Source: Moraxellaceae bacterium
GTDB taxonomy: Bacteria; Pseudomonadota; Gammaproteobacteria; Pseudomonadales; Moraxellaceae
Assembly: GCA_020697295.1 (NCBI GenBank)
Contig: JAJFBF010000026.1
Location: 1 to 41,872 of the forward strand
Direction: 5' to 3'
DNA: 41,872 nt
Positions 1-8,136 of the stretch are shown one piece after another (the first letter of the stretch is position 1; each line of letters begins with the position of its first letter). Made by a program: the position numbers and the translations under genes. Below the pieces are notes generated by a model. That model had not been told where the DNA came from and did no database searches. It was given only the letters and a program-made list of their open reading frames with translations.

Positions 1-28
1 TGGCGTCGACCCAAAGGAGACATTAATA

Positions 29-1255
29 ATGTCTGAATATTCCGTTTTCACGTCCGAGTCCGTTTCCGAAGGCCATCCCGACAAAATGGCCGACCAGATT
101 TCCGACGCCATCCTCGACGCCATCATCGTGCAGGACAAATACGCGCGCGTGGCCTGCGAGACTCTGGTCAAGACCGGTGTCGCCATCGTCGCCGGCGAGA
201 TCACCACGAACTGCACCATCGACTACGAGAAGATCATCCGCCAGGTCATCCTGGATATCGGCTATGACTCTTCCGAGGTCTACTTCGACGGCCGCACCTG
301 CGGCGTGCTCAACCTGATCGGCCAGCAGTCGCCCGACATCAACCAGGGCGTCGACCGGGCCAAGCCCGAGGACCAGGGCGCCGGTGACCAGGGCCTGATG
401 TTCGGTTATGCCACCAGCGAAACCGATTCGCTGATGCCCGCGCCCATCCTGTATTCGCACCGCCTCGTCGAACGCCAGGCCCAGGCGCGCAAGAGCGGCC
501 TGCTGCCCTGGCTGCGCCCGGACGCCAAATCGCAGATCACCTTCCGCTACGAGAACGGCAAGCCCGTCGCCGTGGACGCCGTGGTGCTCTCCACCCAGCA
601 CAGCCGTGATGTCAGCAACCAGGTCATCGAAGAAGGCGTGATGGAAGAGATCATCAAGCACGTGCTGCCGGCCGAGTGGCTGACGAAGGAAACCAAGTTC
701 TTCATTAACCCCACCGGCCGCTTCGAGATCGGCGGGCCCATGGGCGACTGCGGCCTCACCGGGCGCAAGATCATCGTCGACAGCTACGGCGGCATGGCCC
801 GCCACGGCGGCGGCGCCTTCTCCGGCAAAGATCCCTCCAAGGTCGACCGCTCCGCTGCCTATGCAGGCCGTTATGTCGCCAAGAACGTGGTCGCCGCCGG
901 CCTCGCCGAGCGTTGCGAGATCCAGGTGAGCTACGCCATCGGCGTCGCACAGCCCACCTCCATCTCGGTGAACACCTTCGGCACCGGCAAGGTCAGCGAT
1001 GAAAAGCTGATCGGCCTGATCCGCGAGATCTTTGAACTGCGTCCCTACGGCCTCGTGAAGCAGCTCGACCTGCTGCATCCGATCTACGGCCCCACCGCCA
1101 GCTACGGCCACTTCGGCCGCAGCCCTTTCGAACGCGAGTACGTGTACGAGACGCGCGAGGGCGGCCAGATGGTGACAAAAACGCACAAGGCCCTGGCGTT
1201 TACCTGGGAGCAGACTGACAAGGCGGAAGCCCTGCGCGCTGCGGCGGGGCTGTAA
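29..1255 (+). CDS. metK: S-adenosylmethionine synthetase (methionine adenosyltransferase)
   Basis: Makes SAM from methionine and ATP in the cytoplasm, releasing phosphate and pyrophosphate. The 408-residue product is close to the usual 380-400. Visible family signatures are GHPDK at residues 15-19 in the N-terminal substrate region, GAGDQG at 117-122, and [19 protein letters not shown] near 260-278. The start is set by a strong AAAGGAGA ribosome-binding site at 13-20 before the ATG. Only 28 bases of upstream sequence are present, so its promoter or any riboswitch lies outside the window. The carbamoyltransferase gene starts 16 bases after the stop with no visible terminator, so read-through into it is likely. 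Identification is secure; co-transcription is inferred. Confidence 0.98.
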   Translation: MSEYSVFTSESVSEGHPDKMADQISDAILDAIIVQDKYARVACETLVKTGVAIVAGEITTNCTIDYEKIIRQVILDIGYDSSEVYFDGRTCGVLNLIGQQSPDINQGVDRAKPEDQGAGDQGLMFGYATSETDSLMPAPILYSHRLVERQAQARKSGLLPWLRPDAKSQITFRYENGKPVAVDAVVLSTQHSRDVSNQVIEEGVMEEIIKHVLPAEWLTKETKFFINPTGRFEIGGPMGDCGLTGRKIIVDSYGGMARHGGGAFSGKDPSKVDRSAAYAGRYVAKNVVAAGLAERCEIQVSYAIGVAQPTSISVNTFGTGKVSDEKLIGLIREIFELRPYGLVKQLDLLHPIYGPTASYGHFGRSPFEREYVYETREGGQMVTKTHKALAFTWEQTDKAEALRAAAGL

Positions 1256-1271
1256 CAGGCTCGGCACGCCA

Positions 1272-3113
1272 ATGACCACCATAGTCGGGATTTCCGCCTA
1301 TTATCATGACAGCGCCATCGCGGTGATCCGCGATGGCGCTGTCGTTTGTGCCGCCCAGGAAGAACGCTTTTCCCGCCTCAAGAACGATGCCTCCTTTCCA
1401 GCCATGGCACTGAAATGGGGTTGCGCCGCTGCCGGCATCCGAAAACTGTCCGATATTGACTACATCGTTTTCTACGAAAAGCCTTTCATCAAGTTCGAAC
1501 GCCTCATCGAAACCCATCTGAAGACTTCGCCACGCGGGCTCGCCCAGTTTGTTCGCGCCATGCCCAGCTGGCTCACGCAAAAGCTGATGGCCAGACGCAC
1601 GCTGGAGCGGGAAATCCGTGAAGCCTTTCCAGACAAGACCACGCCACTGCCACCGTTGCTTTTCAATGACCACCATGGCTCCCATGCCGCCACCGCCTTC
1701 TTCGCCAGCCCCTTCGAAAACGCCGCCGTACTGTGCCTCGACGGTGTCGGCGAGTGGGACAGCAGCACGGCCTGGTCAGGCCAGGGAAACAAGCTCACCC
1801 CCCTGTGGCGAATCCCCTTCCCACACTCACTCGGCTTGCTGTATTCCGCCTTTACCAGCTTCTGCGGCTTCAAGGTCAATTCGGGCGAATACAAACTGAT
1901 GGGCCTGGCCCCGTATGGCGAGCCGATCCATGCCGACCTGATCGAGTCAAAGCTGATCAATATCCGTCCGGATGGTTCCTTTCACATGGACATGGCGTAT
2001 TTCGACTACCAGACCGGCCTGCGCATGACCAACCGGAAATTTGCGCAGCTATTTGGCGGCCCCGCCCTTGAGCCGGATGCACCGCCAACACAGCGCGAAA
2101 TGGATATGGCCGCCTCCATCCAGGCCGTTACGGAAAAAATCGTGCTCCGTGCAGCCCGGCACCTGCAACAGCAAACGAAGGAAAAGAATCTTTGCCTCGG
2201 CGGTGGTGTTGCCCTGAACTGTGTCGCCAATGGCGCACTGCAACGAGCCGGAATTTTTGAAAACATCTGGATACCCCCCTCGCCCGGGGACGCCGGCAGC
2301 GCCATTGGCTGTGCCTTGTCGGCCTGGCATGAACATCTGGGCCAGCCGCGCCATAAAACGTCGGCCCCGCTTCGGGAAAGCAGCAATTATCTGGGCCCGG
2401 CATGGAAAGACGAAGAGATCCCCGACATCCTCCAGCAGTTCGGCGCCCATTTTGAAGTCGTGGACGAAGCATCGCTGTTAGCTGGCGCGGCCGGGCTTCT
2501 GGCCCAGGGCAAGATCGTCGGGTGGTTTCAGGGGGCCATGGAGTTTGGCCCGCGCGCCCTGGGCGCGCGCTCCATCCTGGGCGACCCGCGCGATGCCGGC
2601 ATGGTTCAACGCATGAACCTGAAAATCAAACACCGCGAATCCTTCCGGCCGTTTGCTCCCTCCGTTCTGGCCGAACATGTACAGGACTGGTTCAATTTCC
2701 CGGCAGCGACCAGTCCCTTCATGCATACGGTCGCCACGGTTGCGCTTCCTCAGCAGATAGCTGCCGCCGGAACGGCAACCGGGCTTGCCCGCATCAATGA
2801 AAAGCGCTCCACCATTCCCGCCGTCACGCACATCAACATGAGCGCACGACTGCATACGGTCAGTGCCGGTACCAACCCGCGGTTCCACGCCCTGATTTCA
2901 CGCTTTCACGACCTGACCGGCGTGCCGTTGCTGATCAACACGTCGTTCAATGTCCGTGGCGAACCCATCGTGGCAACCCCGGAGGACGCCTGGCGCTGCT
3001 TCATGGGCACAGACATGGATGTACTTGTCATCGGCAACTGCATTCTGCATAAGGAACAGCAGGCCCGCGAAAAGCAAAACCCCGGCCATGCCACTGTTTT
3101 TGCCAAAGACTGA
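1272..3113 (+). CDS. NodU/TobZ/CmcH-family O-carbamoyltransferase
   Basis: Enzymes of this family move a carbamoyl group from carbamoyl phosphate, via carbamoyl-adenylate, onto a hydroxyl of a small molecule or sugar. The 613-residue protein has the N-terminal ASKHA-type (Kae1-like) domain, with the metal-binding HHGSH (H134, H138), the LGGGVALN turn near 308-315 and PSPGDAGSA near 335-343. The C-terminal half carries GWFQGAMEFGPRALGARSIL, SFRPFAPSVL and LLINTSFNVRGEPIV, typical of the carbamoyltransferase C-terminal domain. No signal peptide or membrane segment is seen. It lies 16 bases behind metK and 9 bases before the SxtJ-like gene, so it is the first gene of a modification cluster. Base composition is visibly less GC-rich than metK. 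The acceptor cannot be told from sequence. Confidence 0.93.
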   Translation: MTTIVGISAYYHDSAIAVIRDGAVVCAAQEERFSRLKNDASFPAMALKWGCAAAGIRKLSDIDYIVFYEKPFIKFERLIETHLKTSPRGLAQFVRAMPSWLTQKLMARRTLEREIREAFPDKTTPLPPLLFNDHHGSHAATAFFASPFENAAVLCLDGVGEWDSSTAWSGQGNKLTPLWRIPFPHSLGLLYSAFTSFCGFKVNSGEYKLMGLAPYGEPIHADLIESKLINIRPDGSFHMDMAYFDYQTGLRMTNRKFAQLFGGPALEPDAPPTQREMDMAASIQAVTEKIVLRAARHLQQQTKEKNLCLGGGVALNCVANGALQRAGIFENIWIPPSPGDAGSAIGCALSAWHEHLGQPRHKTSAPLRESSNYLGPAWKDEEIPDILQQFGAHFEVVDEASLLAGAAGLLAQGKIVGWFQGAMEFGPRALGARSILGDPRDAGMVQRMNLKIKHRESFRPFAPSVLAEHVQDWFNFPAATSPFMHTVATVALPQQIAAAGTATGLARINEKRSTIPAVTHINMSARLHTVSAGTNPRFHALISRFHDLTGVPLLINTSFNVRGEPIVATPEDAWRCFMGTDMDVLVIGNCILHKEQQAREKQNPGHATVFAKD

Positions 3114-3122
3114 TGCGCCATC

Positions 3123-3500
3123 ATGGATAAAGAACAGCACACTTCCCGCTCAAGACCTTTTCTCATGATCGGCGCAGGCCTGATTACCGGGCTGGCCTGG
3201 CCAATGCTTAATCAGCAATCCATGTGGCTGCCCGGATTAGTCATCAGCGCGCTTGGCCTTGGCGACTGGCTGTTCCCAAGACACCTCGCTCCACTCTGGC
3301 GCCTTCTGGAAAAGGCCGGCCAGGCCATCGCGCACTACAACGGCATCTTCTTACTGTCGCTGGTTTATATTCTGGTCATCACGCCGGCCGGACTTTTCTT
3401 TCGGCGAATGCGCCGCGCCGAGGCCGACAGCCCCGCCACTCCTTCGTTTTATGAGAAGCCGGATAATCGCGGAGCAGGCCACATGGACAGGATGTTCTGA
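3123..3500 (+). CDS. SxtJ-like small membrane protein
   Basis: A 125-residue integral membrane protein. Hydrophobic segments lie at about residues 12-30, 32-50 and 74-93, followed by an Arg-rich stretch (FFRRMRRAE) and a polar tail. Composition, length and position directly after a NodU-type carbamoyltransferase match the SxtJ-like family, named from saxitoxin clusters; its biochemical role is not known. The start ATG lies 9 bases after the preceding stop with no clear Shine-Dalgarno, which suggests translational coupling. Its stop codon is immediately followed by the ATG of the SGNH gene. Family assignment rests on context and general pattern, so it is good but not certain. Confidence 0.75.
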   Translation: MDKEQHTSRSRPFLMIGAGLITGLAWPMLNQQSMWLPGLVISALGLGDWLFPRHLAPLWRLLEKAGQAIAHYNGIFLLSLVYILVITPAGLFFRRMRRAEADSPATPSFYEKPDNRGAGHMDRMF

Positions 3501-4398
3501 ATGCCGATGCCCCCGGAAGAAGATACTCAGGGGAAATGGAGGCCGAGGAACTGGGCATTTCATACTATTACCATCATCCTCTCCTTTCTGCTGGCACTCC
3601 TTGTCATCCACAAAGCCAAAAATATATTTCCTGGGGGATTCATTTACAGCCGGCGCCGGCGTTGATTTCAGGGAAACCTATTATTTCAAGACCGGCCTCT
3701 CGCTGGAAAGCGACTACAACTTCTTCAATATTTCTCGCCCGGGGCTATCCACACGTGGCGAGCACAGTGAGCTTCTGAACTTCAATAAAACCATAAATTC
3801 CAATCCCGACATTGTGGTTCATCAGTATTTCATCAACGACATCGACGATTATATTGCCAAGCCGGCCTGGGAGATTCCCGTCTGGCTGGAGCTTCTCAGC
3901 CGCCATCTTGAGTCTGCACAACTTCTTGGAATCTATCTCTTCAACCAGGAGTGGAGTAACGCGTATCGGGATTCGCTGCTGAATGCCTACCAAAGCCCTG
4001 AGCTTCTCGAACGGCACGAGAATGATGTGAAGCTGCTACACCAGGGCATTCGAGACAATGGCGGCACGGTAGTTTTCCTGGCATTTCCGTCCTTGCGTGA
4101 CATGGACATAGGAGCGACCTCCCTTGTTATCGATAAAGCGCGACGCTTTTTCTCCAGGACATGCCAACCCGCAGACATGTTCATTGACGCCACGCCTGCT
4201 GCCCTGTCCCTGGGGGAATCCGAGCGCGTCGTCAGTTTCCTGGACCAGCACCCTTCCCCGGCGCTTCACAGCCTGATTGCCAACCAGGTGGTCATGGCCA
4301 TCCGCCGTGAAAGCGCACAGGGGGCACGCTATAATGCCTATGAAACCTGCGAAAGCCTGAAAGCAACGCAGGCCCGCGACGCAGAGGCACCGCCATGA
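3501..4398 (+). CDS. SGNH/GDSL hydrolase-like protein, apparent frameshift at 3618-3622
   Basis: Two reading frames together make one SGNH protein of about 298 residues. The first frame starts at the ATG touching the SxtJ stop and encodes a polar start then a membrane anchor (ITIILSFLLALLVIHKA). It then runs into a stop near 3663. The next frame takes over at KIYFLGDSFTAG and continues to 4398. Removing one A from the AAAAA run at 3618-3622 joins them exactly as HKAKIYFLGDS. After correction the nucleophile is Ser47 in GDSF and the C-terminal acid/base pair is D248-Q-H250 in LDQHPSPALH. It could be a real inactivating mutation, an assembly error or recoding. The stop overlaps the next ATG (ATGA). 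Related SGNH proteins act as esterases or acyltransferases at the cell envelope; the substrate is unknown. Confidence 0.7.
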
Positions 4399-4547
4399 TG
4401 GAGTTCTTCAGGGAGTACTGGATTTTCCTGAAAGCGCGCAAGAAACTGTGGATGCTGCCCATCATCATATTGCTGCTGCTGACCGGCTTTTTGTTGTTTG
4501 CCGTTCAAGGACTGGCCGGCTCGCCCTTTATTTACACCCTGTTCTAG
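4395..4547 (+). CDS. DUF5989-like 50-residue membrane protein, copy 1
   Basis: A small ORF starting at an ATG that overlaps the SGNH stop (ATGA). The 50-residue product has a basic, aromatic N-terminus (MMEFFREYWIFLKARKKLW), one transmembrane helix (about residues 20-38) and the end GSPFIYTLF. The pattern of EF-x-x-E-x-W-x-(F/Y)-(L/A)-(K/R)-x-(R)-K-K followed by one helix and SPFIYTLF matches the DUF5989 family found beside NodU-type carbamoyltransferases. No function is established. A second ATG at 4398 could also serve as start. Confidence comes from the near-identical design of the second copy just downstream. Confidence 0.8.
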   Translation: MMEFFREYWIFLKARKKLWMLPIIILLLLTGFLLFAVQGLAGSPFIYTLF

Positions 4548-4636
4548 CGCCGCTCCAGGCAAGGCCACACCGTGGAGCAAGTGACTGGCAGCGACGCATG
4601 ATCAAGCCTGGCCTGACAAGCTGATAAGGAAGGAAA

Positions 4637-4789
4637 ATGTCGGAATTCCTCAAAGAACTATGGCTTTATGCCCGTGAGCGCAAAAAATACTGGCTGTTGC
4701 CGCTGATTGTCGTTTTGACGTTGATCGGCCTTTTGATCTTCACTACGCAGGCCGTGGTTACATCGCCGTTCATCTACACCCTTTTCTGA
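4637..4789 (+). CDS. DUF5989-like 50-residue membrane protein, copy 2
   Basis: Second small ORF of the same length as copy 1, with a strong AAGGAAGG ribosome-binding site at 4627-4634. It begins MSEFLKELWLYARERKKYW, has one transmembrane helix (about 20-38) and ends TSPFIYTLF. The two copies share the charged N-terminal plan and the last eight residues but differ in the helix, so this is an old duplication or a paired complex rather than a recent repeat. The stop lies 5 bases from the stop of the convergent SGNH gene, and no hairpin separates them. Function unknown; membrane location is clear from sequence. Confidence 0.85.
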   Translation: MSEFLKELWLYARERKKYWLLPLIVVLTLIGLLIFTTQAVVTSPFIYTLF

Positions 4790-4794
4790 CGGCG

Positions 4795-5973
4795 TTATTT
4801 TTCCTGTTGCTTCTGGAGCTCCAGCATGCGGACTCTTTCAGCAACAACGCCGGCAATGACCTCATGCGCTCGTTCATTGGGGTGCCAGTCAACGGGCCGG
4901 GGCGGAGTGCCTCTCGACAGGTAATATTGGACGACATATTCATCCGATACCTGGGGACTCAGCTTCTCCACCATGGCTCGCCATGCATTGACGCCGGCAA
5001 CGCCCTTGGGAAACAAGTGCCCGGGCACGCTCAATGGCTCCGCATGTCCAAGCGCCAGGATGATCAACTTCGCCCCGTTCTCCCTGGCAATCTCATCCAT
5101 TCTTGCATAACTGAATCTTGTGATTCTTTCGGGATCCTTGGACGGCCGCGGCGAAATGCCCAGCTGCTGACTTATGCGGAGCAGGGCCAATCCGCTATCC
5201 CTTTTCAGATAAAACGGGAACGCAATTTCCACAATAAAAGACACTTCCTCCCAAAGACCACCTTTTGACTGCTTGTATTTTTCAACGTGCAAAATGGAAT
5301 TCGCTGGCGGATTGAAAGGCACCGGCGCAATCCTGAGCTCACTGCCGCTCTCAAAGACATACGGCGCCATGATCAGCCCTTCCCGATCCGTCGCAAACTC
5401 GGACGTCGCGCGAACAGGCAGCCATTCGGAATATTGAGCAACGACGTAATCCGGCTTGTATTTCGGGATCAGCCTCTCTGCCACCAAGGTCATTTGTGCC
5501 AGGCCATAACCCGGCACGCCTGCATTAATGGACTCCCCATCCAGCTCGGCAGCAACCCGGGAAGGAAAGGCATCCTCGGCAACAACCAATTGCCCATAAG
5601 TAAAGGAGTCCCCCAGGAACAGTATGCGAGGGCGGCGCACCCCCTGAAAGCCATGCTTGACGCCCTTCGCCACCCTGCGACCTTCATCATCATGATGAAA
5701 AGGAACAGGATCTCCCCCATGGATGAGCCACCCGCCGCTCCCGTTCTCAAGGGGAACATAGCCCAGGACCGGGTCGAACCGGCCGACATTGCCGATATAC
5801 CTCCCCCGGTTCTCCATTGGCCGCATTTCTACCGAAGTAACATCTGCATAGAGCTCCGTACCACGCACTATCACGGTAATGGAGTAGAAAATCCCTGTAA
5901 CGAGCAGGCAAAATATCGCTATGGCCAGATTAAATGCCATCCTTCTTTTTTTCGGGGCCTGTTCCTGAGTCAT
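4795..5973 (-). CDS. Membrane-anchored SGNH/GDSL hydrolase-like protein A
   Basis: A 392-residue protein from the chosen start MTQEQAPKKRR. A basic N-terminus is followed by one membrane helix (about 13-35), then a large domain that should face the periplasm. SGNH block I is LGDSFTYG with Ser123, and the C-terminal acid/base pair is D362-W-H364 in VDWHPNERAH. The reading frame is open upstream to 6096, but the residues before MTQEQ do not look like protein; an in-frame ATG at 6018 is an alternative, and neither start has a strong Shine-Dalgarno. It resembles the neighbouring protein B along its length (shared phrases such as PDYVV-QYS, HPNERAHE), so the two are paralogues. A role in acylation or deacylation of a glycan is inferred; no substrate can be named. 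Confidence 0.82.
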   Translation of the reverse strand: MTQEQAPKKRRMAFNLAIAIFCLLVTGIFYSITVIVRGTELYADVTSVEMRPMENRGRYIGNVGRFDPVLGYVPLENGSGGWLIHGGDPVPFHHDDEGRRVAKGVKHGFQGVRRPRILFLGDSFTYGQLVVAEDAFPSRVAAELDGESINAGVPGYGLAQMTLVAERLIPKYKPDYVVAQYSEWLPVRATSEFATDREGLIMAPYVFESGSELRIAPVPFNPPANSILHVEKYKQSKGGLWEEVSFIVEIAFPFYLKRDSGLALLRISQQLGISPRPSKDPERITRFSYARMDEIARENGAKLIILALGHAEPLSVPGHLFPKGVAGVNAWRAMVEKLSPQVSDEYVVQYYLSRGTPPRPVDWHPNERAHEVIAGVVAERVRMLELQKQQEK

Positions 5974-6303
5974 CACATCACTACCAGAGTTCTTTTTTGA
6001 TTGTTGCGGTGGCTTCATCCGCCAACCATGCCGAAATTTATAGGGAAATCGGGGAACAGCCAATTGCTTCACGCGACATCGTTCCCGCGGACACACCCCC
6101 GACCATCCGCTTTCGATAGCCTTATCCAGAAGTCATTTCACAGATGCCGAGTATGGCCATTAGGGGCCCTCAAGACCATTCAGACTTCATGCTCGTCTAC
6201 GAGAGCGGCTAACTATCGCCACCTGTCTTCACCTCCAGTGGCGCCAGTCCTTTAAGACCAATCGAAAAGCCACGCTTACAGCTCCACTCATGCACAGCCC
6301 ACT
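5974..6303. other. AT-richer spacer between the two minus-strand SGNH genes
   Basis: No convincing gene is seen. Read on the minus strand, a TATAAA lies at 6037-6042, about 60 bases before the start of SGNH protein A, and could be a -10 box; only a weak -35 (TTGGCT, about 15 bases away) is present. A 7-bp hairpin (GCCCACT/AGTGGGC, 6297-6312) overlaps the stop codon of SGNH protein B but has no T run after it. This arrangement suggests the two SGNH genes may be transcribed separately. Confidence 0.35.
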
Positions 6304-7440
6304 CTAGTGGGCAGCCTGCCGGCTCTTTTCAAGCAATCGAATCCGCTCTGCAAGGGCATCTGCGATGATTTCATGAGCCCTCTCGTTAGGGTGCGAATCG
6401 ACTGGTGTGGGCGGCGTTCCCGCCCAATGCCAGTAGTTCCTGACCCACCACTCGTTATTGGGCTCCGGCAATTCCCGCAGTAGCGCAATGCGTCCATTGA
6501 CCCCATGGACTCCGGGAGGGAAAAGATCCCCAGGAATGTAAAATGGATCAGCAGTCTCTCCCAACACGAGAATTATCATCTCCGCATCATTTTCTTCTGC
6601 GGCCTTTGCAATATCAGAATAGGCACTTCTTATTATTTCATACGAATTTTCCGAAGGATTTTCCCGAAAACCCAGAAGTTGCTTGATGCGGAATCTGGCT
6701 ACATTGAAGTCATCCGCCGCGAAAACAGGGATGGCAATTCGCCGCAAGAACTTCAGTTGGCCATATGAATCGAATGGCTCCTTGAGAAGATCATCAAAAG
6801 ATGGAGGAATAAAGGCAGGCTGCACGATTCTCGGCCGGATGTCGTCTGCATAATATGGAACGGGGGCATGAACCGGATAATACGATGGCCCGAATTCGCT
6901 CATCGACCTCATCACCAACCATGGGGAATACTGAACCACCACATAATCCGGCTTATATTCCGGAATGAATTGCCGGGCCCGCAGCACCATCTGGGCCAGA
7001 CCAAACCCGTTCACTCCACCGTTTACGGACTCACCCGAGAGCTTGATGGCCGTCTTGTAGGCGAACGCATCCTCGGCCAAAGTGAAATCGCCGTACGTGA
7101 ACGAGTCCCCGATAAATAACAGGCGCGGGCGTTTTAGTGGCGAGTACTCATGCCTGACGCCAACAGGCGTCCGGACTCCATTGCCATCATGATGTGTCGG
7201 TATGGCGCGTCCGCCACCCGGCAACTGCAGAAATCCGGTGGCATGCGGCAAAGGCACAGGCCCCATGAGAGGGTCGAATCCATAGAGCCGGCCGACAGCA
7301 CCTACTTTCAAATGCTGCAATGGAAGAGCGCGATATGCCACGGTGGCGAAGTAGAAGCAACCAATAGTGAGCATGCAAAAGGCGGCTATTGCCAGCTTGA
7401 AGAGAGCATTCCATTTCCCTTTGGCTTCTTCCTGGATCAT
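6304..7440 (-). CDS. Membrane-anchored SGNH/GDSL hydrolase-like protein B
   Basis: A 378-residue paralogue of protein A. From the start MIQEEAKGK there is a short polar N-terminus, a membrane helix (about 13-36) and a periplasmic SGNH domain with Ser113 in IGDSFTYG and D348-S-H350 in VDSHPNERAH. A motif VNGFGLAQM near 155 matches the GxGLAQM of protein A. The frame is open far upstream to 7716, but alignment with protein A and the membrane anchor position favour the ATG at 7438-7440, which has GGTGAGGGG just before it. Base composition is lower in G+C than the flanking housekeeping genes. It lies on the opposite strand from the carbamoyltransferase cluster, so joint function is inferred from proximity only. 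Confidence 0.82.
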   Translation of the reverse strand: MIQEEAKGKWNALFKLAIAAFCMLTIGCFYFATVAYRALPLQHLKVGAVGRLYGFDPLMGPVPLPHATGFLQLPGGGRAIPTHHDGNGVRTPVGVRHEYSPLKRPRLLFIGDSFTYGDFTLAEDAFAYKTAIKLSGESVNGGVNGFGLAQMVLRARQFIPEYKPDYVVVQYSPWLVMRSMSEFGPSYYPVHAPVPYYADDIRPRIVQPAFIPPSFDDLLKEPFDSYGQLKFLRRIAIPVFAADDFNVARFRIKQLLGFRENPSENSYEIIRSAYSDIAKAAEENDAEMIILVLGETADPFYIPGDLFPPGVHGVNGRIALLRELPEPNNEWWVRNYWHWAGTPPTPVDSHPNERAHEIIADALAERIRLLEKSRQAAH

Positions 7441-8081
7441 CCCCTCACCGCCATATTGAATTTTTCTTGTTGTGCAGAGCGTAACTACCCACCATGCCAG
7501 CTTTATATAAAATTTTTTCCGCCCATGCTGCCGGGCCTGCTCATCGCCTCGCCCCAGGCTCTGGTCTTTTTGCCGCTCCTTTGCCGCTTTCGCCAAGGCC
7601 AGGTGCTTTCCATTTGAAATGGCCCGCACCAGCGGAATTTTTCCAGGAAGAATCCTGGCCACCTCCGGTACACATCCTGCACCAGGCGCTCCACCTCTTC
7701 TTCGTTTGCGGACCAACCGTCGCGGAACAGGTCCCAGATCTGCTCGCGAGGCAGATGCCAGCCCCTTGCCTCTTTCGGCGCCATTTGCCCGTCGAGTACG
7801 AAATCATCCAGAACGACGAAGGCCGAGCCCCCACCCACCGCGGCATGGGCGGTAATCGCATAGCCCCACCAGCAATGGCAGGCGCATTTCCGGCGCGGAC
7901 GCCGCAGCGGGACATCCTTCCGGGAAGCCGTTTTGATAGCACGGTGACCGGCAACATGTCAGCCCCGCCGCCACAGACATTCCATAACCAGAGGGGACGC
8001 GCCTTGCCAGGCGGCACGGCCCGCCGGACGAACGGCATCAATTATTGCGTCAGCCCCTGCATCCAGAGCGCACCACCTTGC
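7441..8081. other. Gene-poor stretch with a possible decayed minus-strand ORF
   Basis: No intact gene recognised. On the minus strand, 7503-7838 (open upstream to about 7960 without an ATG) encodes a protein-like stretch rich in Trp, Phe, Asp and Glu, including GGGSAFVVLDDFVLDGQ and RRWPGFFLEKFRWCGPF. Its N-terminal side meets a TGA and its C-terminal side turns into low-complexity Arg/Lys sequence, while a neighbouring frame becomes more protein-like there. This looks like the remains of a gene broken by frameshifts. I do not recognise the family. The plus-strand frame over the same bases is Pro/Ala-rich and looks like a shadow. Confidence 0.3.
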
Positions 8082-8121
8082 GTATCAGCTAAGGCACAGG
8101 GACTTCCCTGCCCGCTGATAC
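8082..8121 (+). promoter_or_regulatory. Nested hairpin in the leader of the DUF4331 operon
   Basis: GTATCAGC (8082-8089) pairs perfectly with GCTGATAC (8114-8121). Inside it, CAGGGA (8097-8102) pairs with TCCCTG (8105-8110). The outer stem ends 3 bases before the AGGAG ribosome-binding site (8124-8128). Two nested perfect stems in this place suggest a leader RNA structure that affects translation or mRNA stability, or a protein-binding site. No known riboswitch is recognised. Confidence 0.45.
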
Positions 8122-8136
8122 CCAGGAGTGCAGCAC

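Noticed and set aside
1..28. SAM or SAH riboswitch before metK
   Set aside because: Only 28 bases of leader are present, too little to judge.
23..1282. 419-codon minus-strand frame opposite metK
   Set aside because: Antisense shadow of metK; Gly/Val/His-rich translation without motifs.
3253..3500. Starting the SGNH protein inside the SxtJ gene
   Set aside because: That part of the frame gives Arg/Ser/Pro-rich nonsense and overlaps the SxtJ gene; the real anchor is in the frame starting at 3501.
8030..8051. GAAC...CGTC pair resembling an ECF sigma promoter before the DUF4331 operon
   Set aside because: Only 14 bases separate AAC from CGTC, shorter than usual ECF promoters, and the boxes are too short to trust.
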